Source: Sitta carolinensis | Lineage: Eukaryota > Chordata > Aves > Passeriformes > Sittidae | Length of the DNA: 64,000 nucleotides | Reading direction: 5' to 3' | Assembly (NCBI GenBank): GCA_032173965.1 | Contig: CM063290.1 | Location: 12,425,501-12,489,500 of the forward strand | Shown here: positions 51,271 through 64,000 of the stretch, piece by piece | Layout of the letters: each line of letters starts with the position of its first letter | How positions within the stretch are numbered: position 1 is the first letter of the stretch | Notes under the pieces: model-generated | Databases searched by the model: none | What the model saw: the letters and a program-made list of their open reading frames with translations, nothing else | What the model was told of the DNA's origin: nothing | Position numbers and translations under genes: made by a program

Positions 51271-54200
51271 AAATTCAGAGACTCCCTCTCTTTATTTTTT
51301 TAATATATAAGGTGAAGGCTCATACTCTGTAGAGGTGAGGTTCTTGCCTGTTGCACACACACACACATCACTCAAGGTTCACTTGCAGTCTTGAGCCTTT
51401 CATGTCTGTACTGGGTATTGCAAGACTTTTGTGGGAGTACCAGCTGTGTCGTGCATCTCGTGACAGACAAGCCTAACCCCTGGACTCTGTGTATTCACAG
51501 CTCTTAAACCTGCATTTGTAGTGGACTCTTACAGATTACAAAGGATTATTATGGATTATTCCTAAGGGATCAGGAAAGGAAATTGAGCTCTGAAGAGGGC
51601 AGGGTTGTGGCAGTGATTCAGCAGGGTAGCACACGACATGTCACTGACAGATCCTAAATAAATTCCAGAGAGAGACTGGCTGATTTCCAGACCTTCCTGA
51701 TTTTCTCCAGAATCCCAGCAGTGGTAGCTGCATCTTGAATGCAGGGCATAGTGCCTTGTTTTCCAATACAAGGACTCTTTTCTAGGACAAAACGTGAGTA
51801 AGAGCTACCCAGTAGGCACAAGGACTGAATTGCAAAGCAGAGCAAAGCACCTGGATAACACTGTCTGTTGCAGATGACTTAACAGAGAGAGAAAAGCCTT
51901 TACAAGGGAAGTTCTTGTAGTCTAAAATTTAGCTCTTAACATGCCAAGTAGCATTAAAAAATCATGTAATCCCACCTGGGCTACTGGCTCCCAATTTTGC
52001 TGCTGGGTTTTAATACAAACACCAGTGGAATTATATATGGAGGAAACTGAGTGCACAGCTAGGTTATCTCAGTTTAGCTCAGAGACCCAGGGAGCAAATA
52101 TAGCAGATGTTCAACAGCACCGTGTTCATTCCCAGCCAGAGGGATAAAGCTGAGCAGGGATAACTGTGCTCACATCTACATGGCATTTCTTCTGGAGGCT
52201 CCTGAACTCTCCCATGAGGTGGCCCCAGGGAGCTCTGTAGCTGTGCCACCGTGCCAGGGCTGGAGGAGATGTGACGTCCCACTGCCCTGCAGGGCAAGTG
52301 ACAGGGAGCTGTGTGATTTCTTATAGGGAGGGGGGAATGGCTGGTGTGCCCCTGTGCATCCACAGCTGCTCCAACATTTCTGTGTGAGTTTTCCTGACAC
52401 TGGGAGAGTTTGGCAGCAGATTTGTGGTCAGGAGGGCAGCAAGCTGGCTAGTTTTTCTGCTGGGATTGCAAAGATCAGGGTTTGCCATGAGAAGCGCATT
52501 AAAAGCTAATCCCTTCTAGGTTTGCATGACTGTCCTTTTGACTCAGAGCATTTGATGTCTGCCTGCACTGTGCCGCTGCAGCTCCTGGAATAGCTTCAGC
52601 CTAAGTTTATTTAGCAACTGAAAAGAACAAAAGAGGACTTGGCCAGGCACCTGGTCCTCTGTACTCTCAAGGCTTCCTCGGTGGCAGCTTCTGCTCCCTC
52701 AGGAGGAGATGGGAAGCCTGGAGGTGTCAGTTTGTAGGGGGTGCACACACCTGAGCTGCAGTCTGGCCCCAGCTCGCTGAAGGAAGGTCCCAGCTCTCTT
52801 CCCAGATTTCTCACCAGGCGAAGACCCTTGGCAATGATGCAACAGATTTCACTGCAGTATCCCTTAGGCAACCTGCAATTAAAAATAACTTTCCCTTGGG
52901 TGGTGGGAAGTAGCAGAGATGGAGTAATTTTAACTACAGCTGTTACATCTTGTTCTGATCCTTAATGTGGAAATCATGAAGTCCTACCCACTTTTTGCTC
53001 CTGGCAATGAGGGTAGTGAGTACAGCATTTAGTGACTCCTTACTGCCACCTTGTCAGGACGAAGTGCAGGGATTTCCCAGTTAAACAGGAGATCATTTCA
53101 CAGCCAGAAATTCACACACCTTCAGGAGACCTGCTCCCAGGCCCATGCCTCAGCTCCCACATCCTGGCAGAGGTCTGGCCCAGGCTCCCTCCTGGGTCTC
53201 AGCCCTATGGGTCTGTCTGAGACATACCCTGGAGTAGCAGTTTGGAAACAGGATTGCTCTGGAAACAGAAAAGAGGAAAGGACCACTCATGTTCAGGCAT
53301 TGTTAAACAGCAGAGCACAGGATGTCTTCCCCAATTTAATTAAATATAACAATTATATGGGTCCTCAACAAAATATAAAAGGCTCACTTGCTGAGCTACA
53401 AAGTCTAATCCCTGTCTGTTCTGAGGATGGACTGAAACCAAGGAGGCCTTGCTTCAAGGTGTATGTGCAGCTGCTGGCACTTCAAGGGCTGTGGCTTTGA
53501 AAAGAAAGCATCTCTTCAGAAAACAAGGAGGGAATCATAAGAATAACTCACACATCTGATGACACTTCCCAGGGAAGGTACTGCTCAGGGTCACGGCACT
53601 GGTTTCTCTCCCCTCTTTCCCAACAGTGCTGTAGGGCTTGCTGTGCAGCCTTGGGTGCTGTGAATTTAAACTGGCACTTCCCTGTATGAGAGGAAGTGCT
53701 GGCCTGGTACCACCAAAGCAGTAAGTGAGGAGTTCTTCCTCACTGAGCAGGAGTGCAAGAAACAGGAGATGCCAAGGCCAGGAGCAGCCTGTGCACCTGT
53801 CACACGGATGGCCACCCATTGCTTAACACCAGCCATCACCTGGGCATCACGCCCTTCTCTGGGTGGTGGGTGAAAGGGGCGCTGTGAGTATGGCCCAGTG
53901 CTGGCAGTCAGATGGGGCAGCACACCTCCACTCTGCCAGCTGCAGGGACAGACTGCCTGGAGTGGGCTCAGCTCCAGCCCTGCCTGCAGTCAGGGTGGGG
54001 ATGGCAAACAGGGGGATGCCAGCCTGGCCTGTGTTTCTGGGGACCTCCACCTCCACCATGTAGGGAGGGACATGCAGTGGCACAAATGCCATCCTACAGC
54101 TCTCTTGCAACCAGTGAGGGACAGTGGAGGTGGTTGCCTACCATTTTCTACCTTCCAAAGGGTTTCAGGAGCTCAGGGCTGCCTGAAAACCACAAATCAG

Positions 54201-57200
54201 GCTGTTCTGCTTCCATAGCCAGCAGGCAGCTCCCTGCGGTCCGTGGGAGCTTAGGGGTGAGGAGTCTGGCTAAGGTGTAGGTTGTTATCTTAAAATAATT
54301 TTTGCTAACATAGTGTTTTGTTTGTGGTTATTTGAAGATGCCTTTTTGTCAGCATCTGATCACATATGAGTATTTCTGACTTTCTGGAGCTCTGCCACCA
54401 TAATGAACTGGAAGAGGGAGTGGACCTGGGTACAGCCTCCTCCAGTCATCTTTTCCCTCCCCTCCCTAGCACAAGGTTGTGCAATTATTTGTGTGATGTG
54501 GGACACCTTCAGCAGAAAAGCTTGGGAGACCTGTGTCACCACCCACACAAGTCCTGGGGACACAGAGCTCTCCTGAAGCGGGGGTGCTCTGATTTCTCAG
54601 CCATGCAGCAAGTGGGTCAGCCCACCCACAGACTACTGGGGATCTGCAGTGCTAAGGAGCTGTGCCCTGGGAATTGCAGCCTCTTTGCAGCCATCCCAGA
54701 CAGGTGCAGACCTTTCCAGGGATTCCCCTTCACTTGTCTAACAAACTTCAATGTGCTGGTCCCTGCAGTGTTTGCTCCCCTCACTGCTTACCTCTCCATC
54801 AGCAAATGGGGCACTGAAGAGAGAGCTTGTCTTTCCCAGCAACCTAGTCCCATGATTTTAGGTTTTTTATACCCAAGGGGGACCTAGAAAGCTAAAATCC
54901 CCCTCCTGATCTTGTGCAGGCATTCATCCTTGAGCTTTATTTTCCAGCCAGTTGCAAGTTGGGAAGCAACTGGAGCTTGCCCGCCTCCTCTCCGAATACC
55001 CACACACCAAAACCCCCAGAAAGATCCTTGCTGGAGCTGGGGGTGAAAGTGTAAATGTTCCCATCTTTGTTTCTTCCCCTGCTGTGAATGTCAGAGGAAT
55101 AGCCTAAAAATGCTCTGCAGTAATATCCGGAGTCTGATACCTCTGTGGTGGTATTTCTGACTCTGCCTGGAGCAGGATGAACTATAAATCTTGTGAGATA
55201 ACATGTTGCCACAGAGACTTCCAGCCAGTTTTTCAGGCCTTAGGAGTCTTAATGCTGCCAGAGCATCCAAGCCAGCCCACCCAGAGCTGGGCATTACTAG
55301 CACAGAAAGCAGCAGCTTTCTGTCATATCCATGAAAACAGGGTGAGTATTTGGTGCTTCCTCTATCTGAGATCTTGGAGGTTTTGTGGGAAACTACCAGG
55401 ATCCAATCTACCACACAGTGAAACTGGGGTATTTGTTGTCATGAGACTGAAAGTGTGACTGGTCTGAAGGAGAGACCAGAAAAATTATAGATTGGTTAAG
55501 CAAAACTTTGGGTTATTCTTGATGTTTAGCCTCTAAATCTGCACTGAGTTTAAAACCAGAGAAAGATCTTACTCCCTGATGCATCATCAGGACCTGATGG
55601 GGTTCCCCACCCTTACCATGGTTCAGGATCCCATCTGAGCCCTGCCTACAGCTGTTGCATTCTGTCTGGAGTGGGATGGAGGATGCTGGTCTTCAGCCCC
55701 ACTGGGCTGGATTCATCCCTACAATGCCTGCCTGAGCCCCCTCTCCAATGGACAGAGCCCATGATCCTGCTCAGGGCAAGAGCAGCACTCTGGGGCAAGG
55801 GCTGATCTGCTCTGGTGGAGATGCACCCGGCATGCTGACAGTGCTCGCACTCAGCCTGCTGCACTGGGCAATGGTCCCGCGGGCACCAGCAGGTCAGCAC
55901 CTCCCTTTGTCCTGCCTCTGCTTCTTGACCCTCCTGCTGCTTCTCACTGTGGAGTGGTTCCTGCTGTCCCCCTGTAGCCTGTGCGTGTGGCTGTAGTGGA
56001 TGTGCCTCTGGCTGGGTGCTGGCACACAGCAGAGGGTGCTGGATCAGCAGGAGCAGAGGGGCTGCTTTCCTCTGGCTGGCAGCACTTTCCCTGAAGCTCC
56101 TTGCCTCTCTGAACCTGCTCTGTGGGGATCAGCTATGCATGGCAGAAACCTTTGCAGATGAGGGAATCCCCTTCCACCCCAGGGAGACAGGGATTTGCAT
56201 TCCCTTTGCTGATGTTTTGGGACAGCCCTACCTCTCTGTGTTGTTATCAGGAGTTCCCTGTAGCATTGAGTCCCTTAGCAAGGAGCTCACCTGCTTGGAG
56301 CAGCACTTCCACAAGGAACACCACTGGCCTGCCTGGAAGCCTGGATTCTGCACAGCAGAGAGGGGGCCAAACCCCAGCACATCCCAGCCACACCCTGACT
56401 GGATTGATACGGCCTGGACAGCATTCCTAGGGATGCAACCCTTCCTCTTCAACCTTTGAGTCCTTCTGAACTCTCTCCTTTTTTCTCAGCTCCTGGGAGA
56501 TCCTTTGGGCTAATTCTCAGCCAGATCAATGCACTTCCAGCTGTGTTGTAGGCACTAATGAGTGAGTGGCTTGACAGGGTAAGTTGGGGTGGAGGGGCAG
56601 CAAGAGGCTCCCATGCTTCCAAGAGGTTGGTAGATTTATTTTCTGCTGTTACTTCAAGAAGCAGGTTTCCTGTGCAGACTCGGTGCTGTCGGGAGGTGTG
56701 TGGGGGTGTTCTGTGGGGCAGCAGGGGATGCTGCAGGATGAGATGGGCACACAGGGATGTGGCAGGGGAGCCAGTGGGGAACAGTGTGGCATCTTGAGGA
56801 GATTTCAGGGATCCTGCCATAGGATGGGTGTGTATCCTGCTCTGGCTGCCGCTGGAGGGCCGGGGGATGGTGGCTGGGAGGACAAGCATCCCCAAGATGC
56901 TGGCCCTGAATTGAACCCCCTGGACTCCTTCCAGCCACCTGCAATCAGTGCTGTGGCCCAGATGGGTGTTCTGAGTGCTGGGTGGAGGTGAACGATTGTC
57001 CCCAGGCCCTGAAAAGTTCCCTTTCAGTCCTGGCAGATGAGAACAAGGGGTGTCACATCCGCCAGAGATGATTCTGTGTGGCACAAAGCACAGAGCTGAG
57101 CCATGCACCGGTGCTGCTGGCCAGGCACGGGCTGGTACCACACCACGGGTCTGAGCCCCAGCCACCACCCTGAATGGCCCTTTGTGGCCCTGGCTGCTGC

Positions 57201-60200
57201 ACCCAGACCCTGTGCCACAATCCTTGCTCTCAGCCTCTCTTGCTCATGGCTGCATCCTACACACAGATGCCTTTGTGACTTTCTGACCCCCTGCAGTTGT
57301 GCTCTGATTTGCACCACAATGGAAACCCAGACCAAAATCCATCAGAAATTCCTCTAAGTGGAGCATGAAACAGGAACAACATGAATTTCTGGGTTTTTCC
57401 TCTAGATGTGGCCACTTTCAAGCTGTGCTGAGCAGAAGGGCTCATGTGCCAGTGTCTGGGCTGTGGTGCCCTCCCAGTACATGCACCCCATGCCACATGT
57501 CCTACATGGCACTGAGGGTCACCAGCTCTGTTCCCAGCAAAGGCCCATGCCAGAGCTTCTCACATGGCCCCAAGGTCTGTCTGCAGGAGCTGACCTGGCT
57601 CTGGGTGCCCACTTGCACACAGCTCTGCCCAGCAGCACTGGGGCTTTGCTTTGCTGCTCTGTCCCTCCCTGGAATGGAGATTTTGCTGCTAATGCTGCTC
57701 CTTGGGAGCAAATGGGGCTGTAGTGACCCTAGGCTGGGCTCAGGGGGTGGCCTGGCATGTGCAGGGGGTCACACCAGGGAGGCAAGAGTGGGCAAATGTT
57801 CCGGTGTCTGAGAATAACATCAGGCACTTTTCTTTCCTATTCCAAAAAAACGTAGGGGCCCTGGAGGGCTGCATCTTCTGACTGCTTGTGTAATTCTTTA
57901 GTGAAAACATGGTAACTCTAGGCATGGTAACTCTATCCCAGAAATGAAAAATTGCACCAGAATTCCCAGCCCAGATGATAGCCAGATCTCTGAGGAGGGA
58001 GGACATGTGATACAGCCTGGCATCTTCAGGGGACAGATTGCCCACCAGGCCAAGCTCCTGCTCCTTGAAAACACCACTCCTCCCTCACAGCCATCCAGCT
58101 CCCAGCCATGGAGACGTGACTGCCTGGATTGCTGAGATCTTTTAAATGTGCTTTTTGGTGGGATTCATTGTGGTTTGATACAGCAGAGAGAGAGGGAACC
58201 TACCAGGTATTTCCCAGTGTCCCATGGATGTCTGTTAGACTACAGTGAGTATGAAAGCAGATGAAATATTTTAAGGCTTGGCTGAAACATTCTTTAGGCT
58301 CCAGTCTTGGCAGCTCTTTGAGCTGAGCTGGTGACTTTGATCACTCAAGCAGTCTGGAGCACATGGAGCTTCGGAGGCACTGCAGTGGTGAGCAGAGAGC
58401 AGACAGGGATTTTGCTTTGGCAAGACTGCTATCAGCTCACTCACAACTGTTTTGGAGGATTTCTGATGGCAAACAGGCAGAGCTGGATTTTAGCCAGCTG
58501 GTAACCAGGTGGGGGATGTGTCTTCAGCTGTAACTGTACCAGTGCACATTGCAGCCCCACAGCAGAATTTTTAAAACATCACATTTCTTAAAAGACCTAA
58601 TTTTGGAGGAAGTGTGAATGCCGTCAGTGGCAACACCTACTGAAGCATTTACAGCAGTCCCTGAGGGAAATGCAGGCGTGGCTGTTTGGAGATGCTCCTC
58701 CCAGCCTGGGGGTCTTGGCAGTCGGGACCCAGCTTCGGGCCCCAGCAGGGGCTGTGACCCCTCTGACAGGCAGATCTGTCACCCTCTACTCTTTCAGGAT
58801 CAGCCCCTTTGCAGCCTGATTACAGGCCTGGCTGGAAATGCAGACGGCATGGTTTCGGTGTGAGTCACAAAGGGTTTGGTGGCTTTTCCCTCCTCGAAGC
58901 TCTGGGCTCTCCAGCCAAAGTGCTCAGCTGGCAGCATCAGCTCCTGGCCCCAAGGAGCAGATCTGCAGCACTTTATTGTGGAGAGAGCTTTGTATGGGTG
59001 CTGAGCAGGCTCAGGGGAAGCAACTGAAAGTGCCAAGTATTATACTGGAGATCTTCCATGTTTTTTGGGAAAAGTGACCCCAGAGATGGGTGATGTGGAG
59101 GCTGGACTTCCCAGAGGTCTCAGTGGGGGGGGAATCTGCTCCTGTGGGTCTAGACTTGGTGCCTGCCATGCTCCCTTTCCCATCCCTGAGGCAAGCAGAA
59201 CTTCTTGTCTTTCCTGGGAGCACAGAGACCTGCCCAACTTGCTCCTCTCTTCCAGCAGGAGCTCCTGATGTGCCTGGTTTGCAAGGAGGGGTGGGTTTTT
59301 AATTAAACCGAACATTACAGCTGGAGGACATGGACAAGTGACAGGTAGGAGAACCTTTTCCTGTCAAATGGGAACAGAAGCAGCATTTTTGGTGCACAGT
59401 GTTGCTCCAGAGGCCACATAACATCTGGGAGGCAAGGGGAAGGCTGACTGGGCTGCAGTCAAGGACCACTTTAAGGAGGGAATTTCTTATCAGTGTGACA
59501 TATACTGAGTGCTGCCTTTTATTTGATGTGTTGTGTGGGGAGGGCACAGAGCTGCACCAAGGTGCAGCTGCTGGGAACAGGCACTGCCATCAGACATGTC
59601 CTCTGCTCCCCAGTCTCCTAAACCATGGCGGGCAGGTCTTTGAGCACCAAGGGTCTCAGGGCTGTGATGGATCCTGGGGCTTCCAGAGACAGCTGTTCCA
59701 GACAGGCTCTCACCTGGAGTTTGCTCAGGTGTGGCTGTGTCTGGGCCCCACAGAGCACTTTCCAGCTCTGCAGCAGGCAGTGACTGTGCAGGACCCCAGA
59801 CATCCCTCATCCTTTGATTTGTAGCCCTCCTTGTCTTTCCTCTGCCCCTCACCCTGCTGTGAGCCTCCTCCCTGGAGGAGGCTTGGGCATCTTGGGCATC
59901 TCCTGAGCTCCCTGCTCAGACTCCTGCCACCTTCACCAAGGCTTCTGCACCACCCAAGACTGTTTCCAACCTTCAGAAATACTGATAATGCCCCACGTAG
60001 TACTCAAAGGCTTACAGGGCCTTGCAGCAGCTGTAAATTGTGGGAGATGTCTTTTGTGTTGAACAAATATTATTTTGTTTGTACTAGAAACAGGCTGGAA
60101 GAACTGCCAATGAATGAGTTTGGAAACACATCCCAAAACAATATCAAGTATCTCAGGGTACATATCCACAATGGGCACCAGCAATGTCCTGCCTGAGAAC

Positions 60201-62290
60201 CTGCTGTCTCCAGCACCATGTCCCCAGCTTCAGTATCAGTTCATAACATCAGCATAAGCCTCTGGTATAACAGCAGCCCTGTCATTTGTGCTCACTTATT
60301 AGTCTCTCTGTAATATCTCTAGTCAATTCCATTGTTTATTGGTATAAAATTGGCTACCCAGAGCAGCTGAAGGCTGCCCAGGGTCAGGAGGAACACGAAC
60401 ACTATATTTCTAACTCTGAAACGCTGAGGCACCCCACGGTGAAGGCTGCCAGTACTATTTGCAGACATCACTGTGCAAAGAAGACAATTACTGCAGGAGA
60501 ACCACTTCTCCTGGGCTTAGTGATTCACCAGCCTGTGTGGGTGCCATTAATCCCCAGGGGAGTGGGGGCAGGTGGCCTCACAAGCATGCAATTCCCTGAT
60601 GGAGCATTGCAGTAACACTGGAAATGCCGTAGAGAGGTTCCCCTGCTCTGGGGGAACCTTTTCCCCTCAGAAAATACTCGGGGAAGGTGCAGGACTGCTC
60701 TGCAGCTCATGGCACATTAGCTGGACCATGCTGCGGGCTTTTCCAGTGATTCCTGCCTCCTGCCATGGGAATCATTTCTTGCCTGGCAGAGTCTTTGCCA
60801 TTGAGCTTTTCCCTGCAGCAGAAGCTGTGCTGTGCAGAGTGAGGTGAAAATCTCATTGTAGTCACTCACCTCATAGGTGAGCTCCTCTAGGGAGCTCCTA
60901 GACCCTCTGTGGTTCCCCACAGGAGTGATCACAGGTAACCTTCCTGGATGAAGCACCTTGAGCCCTCCCCTCCCAGCAGCACTGTCTGTGTTGCAGCCCC
61001 TGTGCCAGCTCCTGGGCTCTGCTGTGAGGAACAGCTGAGCCGCTGGGGATGCTCCTCACTGCCCTTGCACCCCTGGGTGTCCTGGCTTTGGCCACCAGCT
61101 CCTGCACCACTCTGCACTGGTTAGTCTGACACAGACAGCACTTGGCACGAGCCATGGAATAGTCAGTTTGTAATGCAAATGTTGCCCTCAGAACTCCCTC
61201 TGCTCCTCAGCAACACCTGAAATCCCTGTGCCTTCTATCACATGGTTTGTATCAAAACAGAGGTGATAGCTAGGCACAAAAGGCATGATTAAAGATAGGA
61301 TGATACACAGAGGAACCTACACAGCTGTGCAAGCTGAAGAGATTCTTCCCAGCAAATGCTTGTACATGGGATTTACTAATTGCCATTGCAAAGAGGAGGC
61401 TTGTAGGAAAAAAAAAAAAACCAAGCCTTCTTTTCCCCCAAGCTTAAAAAGCCTCATAAAAATCTATGTTCATATGTTATTCATTGCCAGAAAATATTTG
61501 TCTGAAAATTATAATCATCGCTAGTATCTCCAATGTGTCTCAAAGCTTAAGTGCCCGATCATTTTTGTTAGCAGTGAGATAATTCTTGTCTCAACCATTA
61601 ATTATCCCATAGCGGCTTATAGCACCTGTGTGCAGTGGCTCAAGGAAAGGCCTTTCTCCGACTCTCCTGTGAGCCTCCACAAGGCATGGCATGGATTGCA
61701 GAGCTGTGCTGCGGGTGCTGTGGAGGTGAGGAAACCCGAGGGAGGAGAGGCTGTGGGGGCGAGGGAGGCAAGCAGCAATACGGGAGAGACACAAACATGA
61801 GGGGTTAAGCCAGCGGGAGTTCGTCTGCCAGAGTGATCCACTCAGAGTGATAAAGTGCCCTTGGGCTGGTTTTCAGGGGTTCCCTGGCAGAGTGCTGGCA
61901 GGGAGAGGAGGTGCCCCTCAACACAGGGCAGAGAGGGCTGCACCCTCCTTACCCTGTTGCAAGAGGTGCTTTTGCTCACCTGAACCCTGGGGATGACCAG
62001 GTGCTCACACAATCCCTGCAGCAACTCGATCTCGGGGCTCCCTTGGCAACGGCAAAGCCAGAGGAAGGAGGAATTGCCCTCCAGCATGTTCCAAAAAGGC
62101 AGCATGCTGTAAAATTCATTACCCTCAGACTAGTTTTAGCCCTCCTGTACAATACATTTTGTGTCTAATCTTGGTAACACGTCGTCTCTCCGCCACCAGC
62201 CCGACAGCGCGTTTCGCTGCCGATGGTAATGAGAGAAGCTCTGCTCGGCAGGCGCACATGGCACCCTGCTCCTGGAGACACATTTCCAGG
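51271..62290. other. Gene-poor DNA downstream of BDH1
   Basis: No coding exon with a recognisable product was found on either strand. A short CA run occurs near 51352-51366, and a 15 bp direct repeat (CATGGTAACTCTA twice) at about 57905-57935. The open frames in this interval are short or overlap in several frames, and none has splice sites that extend it into a known family. Confidence 0.6.
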
Positions 62291-62295
62291 CTGCT

Positions 62296-63530
62296 TTGAG
62301 CTCTCTTCACTTGAAGTCACCAGCACTCGTTTTCCAGTGCATGGCGCGGCAGGTGAGACGCCGCCTCTCCGGTCCTGCGGGCGGACGGATGTGCACAGGG
62401 ATGAGGGGCGAGGCTGAACTTGGGGTCCAGCCCGAGCGCCCGCAGCCCGGAGGTGCACACGGGGCTTGCACCCCTTCAGGTCTGCCCTCCGGAATGAGCT
62501 GCAAGAGCTGTGCGGCACCAGGACACGGTTCATTTCCCCTTGTGGGCGCGTATAGCCCGTTTAAATCTATTCGAAGTGGTCTGCGGAGCGGAGCATCCCT
62601 CAGGCTCGGGAGCTCTGCTGATCCCGGGTACCGGAAACCAAACACCAAGGGAAGGCAGAAGAAATGTTGCTGCTTATGGGGAAGCTTTGTTGAGCAAGGA
62701 AAGACGAGCTGTCATGCCCTGTATGGGCTGATGGATGTGCAAGGAGGAAGCCAACCCCCGAGGGGCTGCAGAAGCAGCAGCGGTCTGCGCGCCCGGGGCC
62801 GTGGCAGCTGCTGCTGCGCCCTCCGCCCTGCCCGGCTCCGCCGCCGCACCCCGAGCCCCCCGCTGCCTCCCGGGCCCTCCGAGCCTGCCCCGAGATGATC
62901 CAGGCCGCAGGTTCCTGTTTGGTTCACGGTTTGGTGTAGGGGAGGAGGCTGTAGCATCCGCCTTTCGCTCCCGTCCCTGTTGCAGAATGAGTCACCGTGA
63001 GGAAGGAGCTGAGCGACAGGCGAGAGGCTAATTCGCCTTGTGACGGTGATTCAGCCCCTGCGGGGTGGTGGCAGCGTGAGTAGAGCTATTGTTTCTCCCC
63101 ACCAGCCGATGACAGAAGTGTTCTTGCCCCTCTCACTGTAGAGGAAGAAATATGAACTAAGCGATGTGTAAAATAGTGTGATGAGTGATGTCCCCGCTCC
63201 GGGAACAGCCTCTGGTTCTCAGCCTGGGCTGCACGCAGGGCACGTTGCTGTGCCAGCAGCCAGCCCCTCTCCTGCCACGGGCGCTGCTGCTGCAGTGCCA
63301 GCCCCAGGAGCAGCTCGGGGCACTCGGAAGGGCTGGGCTGGCTCGGTGCGCCCCGCGGAGCGCCCAGGCAGCCTGGGAGCGCCACGCCAGCTGCTCCCGC
63401 GGGGCCATCAGCGAGTCCCCATCAGCAGCTGTGTGCCGCCCAGCGCCCTGGGGACGCGCCCGGCATCCCCTTCACGCAGGGGTGCGCCGGGCCACGGCAC
63501 AGCCACGCGAGGCGAATGGGACCTGGGCTT
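62296..63530. promoter_or_regulatory. GC- and CpG-rich area, possible promoter of the next gene
   Basis: G+C and CpG rise at about 62340-62900 and again at 63190-63520, unlike the flanking sequence. A good donor (GGCAGC|GTGAGT) on the plus strand follows at 63075/63076. Together these could mark a noncoding first exon transcribed to the right. In human the gene past the 3' end of BDH1 is DLG1 in the same orientation, but no DLG1 coding sequence is visible here. Confidence 0.25.
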
Positions 63531-64000
63531 TGGGCAGTTCTACAGGCTACAAAATCAGCGGAGTCTGCCAAAGCCTGAGTGCTGTGACCGACAGGGAGTG
63601 GTTATCCTCTGCCTCTTGTAAAACGAGGTTTGGGGGCATCAGGTGAAACTAGCAGAAATATGTTCACCTCAACAAATGAGGAAAAACTGGTTTACAAAAC
63701 TTGTATTTAAGTTGTTGTCTGTTGCATGGCAGAGAGGTTATGAAAATTTTACAAGGATTTAAAAAATGATTCATTGTATTAAGAGAAGATAATACCTGGT
63801 GGTCACTAAGTCAAATACAACCCCTCAATTAGGAATTCCTTGAACCAAGCGTCACTAGATGTGGAGGTGGAGATGCAGAAGCTGTGTTTTCAAGCTCCCC
63901 TGGACATTTACCCTCCCCTTGGCACACCTCCCTGAAAGAGGTTCTGCCAGTCCGACTCACTGTTTCCACATCCCTTTGCTCAAAATATGTGTGAAATTTA
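63531..64000. other. Right edge, no feature recognised
   Basis: AT-rich, intron-like or intergenic sequence after the CpG-rich area. I see no exon or repeat that I can name. Confidence 0.5.

Noticed and set aside
62296..62898. 200-codon plus frame in the right CpG-rich area
   Set aside because: Its Arg/Gly/Pro/Ser composition comes from high GC; there is no recognisable domain and other frames overlap it.

Overview
The window reads as vertebrate nuclear DNA from a bird. It has spliced genes with GT-AG introns, CpG-island promoters, GC-rich minisatellites and several 5'-truncated CR1 LINE copies of the avian type ending in the diagnostic ATTCTATGAT-like tail. The gene order PPP1R2 - APOD - BDH1 matches neighbours known from human 3q29, although other human genes lie between APOD and BDH1. 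No bacterial, viral or CRISPR features were seen. All gene models were joined by hand from exon translations, splice sites and codon phase; no search or RNA data was available.

Left part (1-8.8 kb, minus strand). The first coding exon of PPP1R2 (protein phosphatase inhibitor 2) lies in a CpG-rich block at about 345-840, and the rest of the gene runs off the left edge. Two minisatellites flank it: a G-rich array of about 17 bp units in intron 1 (1-340) and a 58 bp array just upstream of the promoter (about 840-1520). A CR1 fragment interrupts the second array. APOD follows on the minus strand as four coding exons (3991-7814) plus a likely noncoding first exon near 8.74-8.79 kb. It encodes a complete 189-residue lipocalin.

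Middle (8.8-22 kb). This is gene-poor DNA with a CA microsatellite and a long poly-A run. I recognise no exons in it.

Core (22-51.3 kb). Two complete, intact D-beta-hydroxybutyrate dehydrogenase genes lie head to head across one CpG island (about 36.93-37.75 kb). BDH1 is on the plus strand (coding exons 38679-49907, 343 residues). A diverged paralogue is on the minus strand (coding exons 37330 down to 22041, 329 residues). Three internal exons have the same lengths (111, 142 and 153 bp) and the same phases in both genes, so the pair arose by an inverted DNA-level duplication, not retroposition. Both keep the short-chain dehydrogenase catalytic residues. The paralogue has a single hydrophobic first exon in place of BDH1's two presequence exons, so it may act in a different membrane or compartment. 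This divergent pair is the most interesting content of the window.

Right part (51.3-64 kb). I recognise no coding exons. A GC- and CpG-rich area at about 62.3-63.5 kb with a good splice donor could be the promoter and first exon of the next gene. By human synteny that would be DLG1, but no DLG1 coding sequence is visible.
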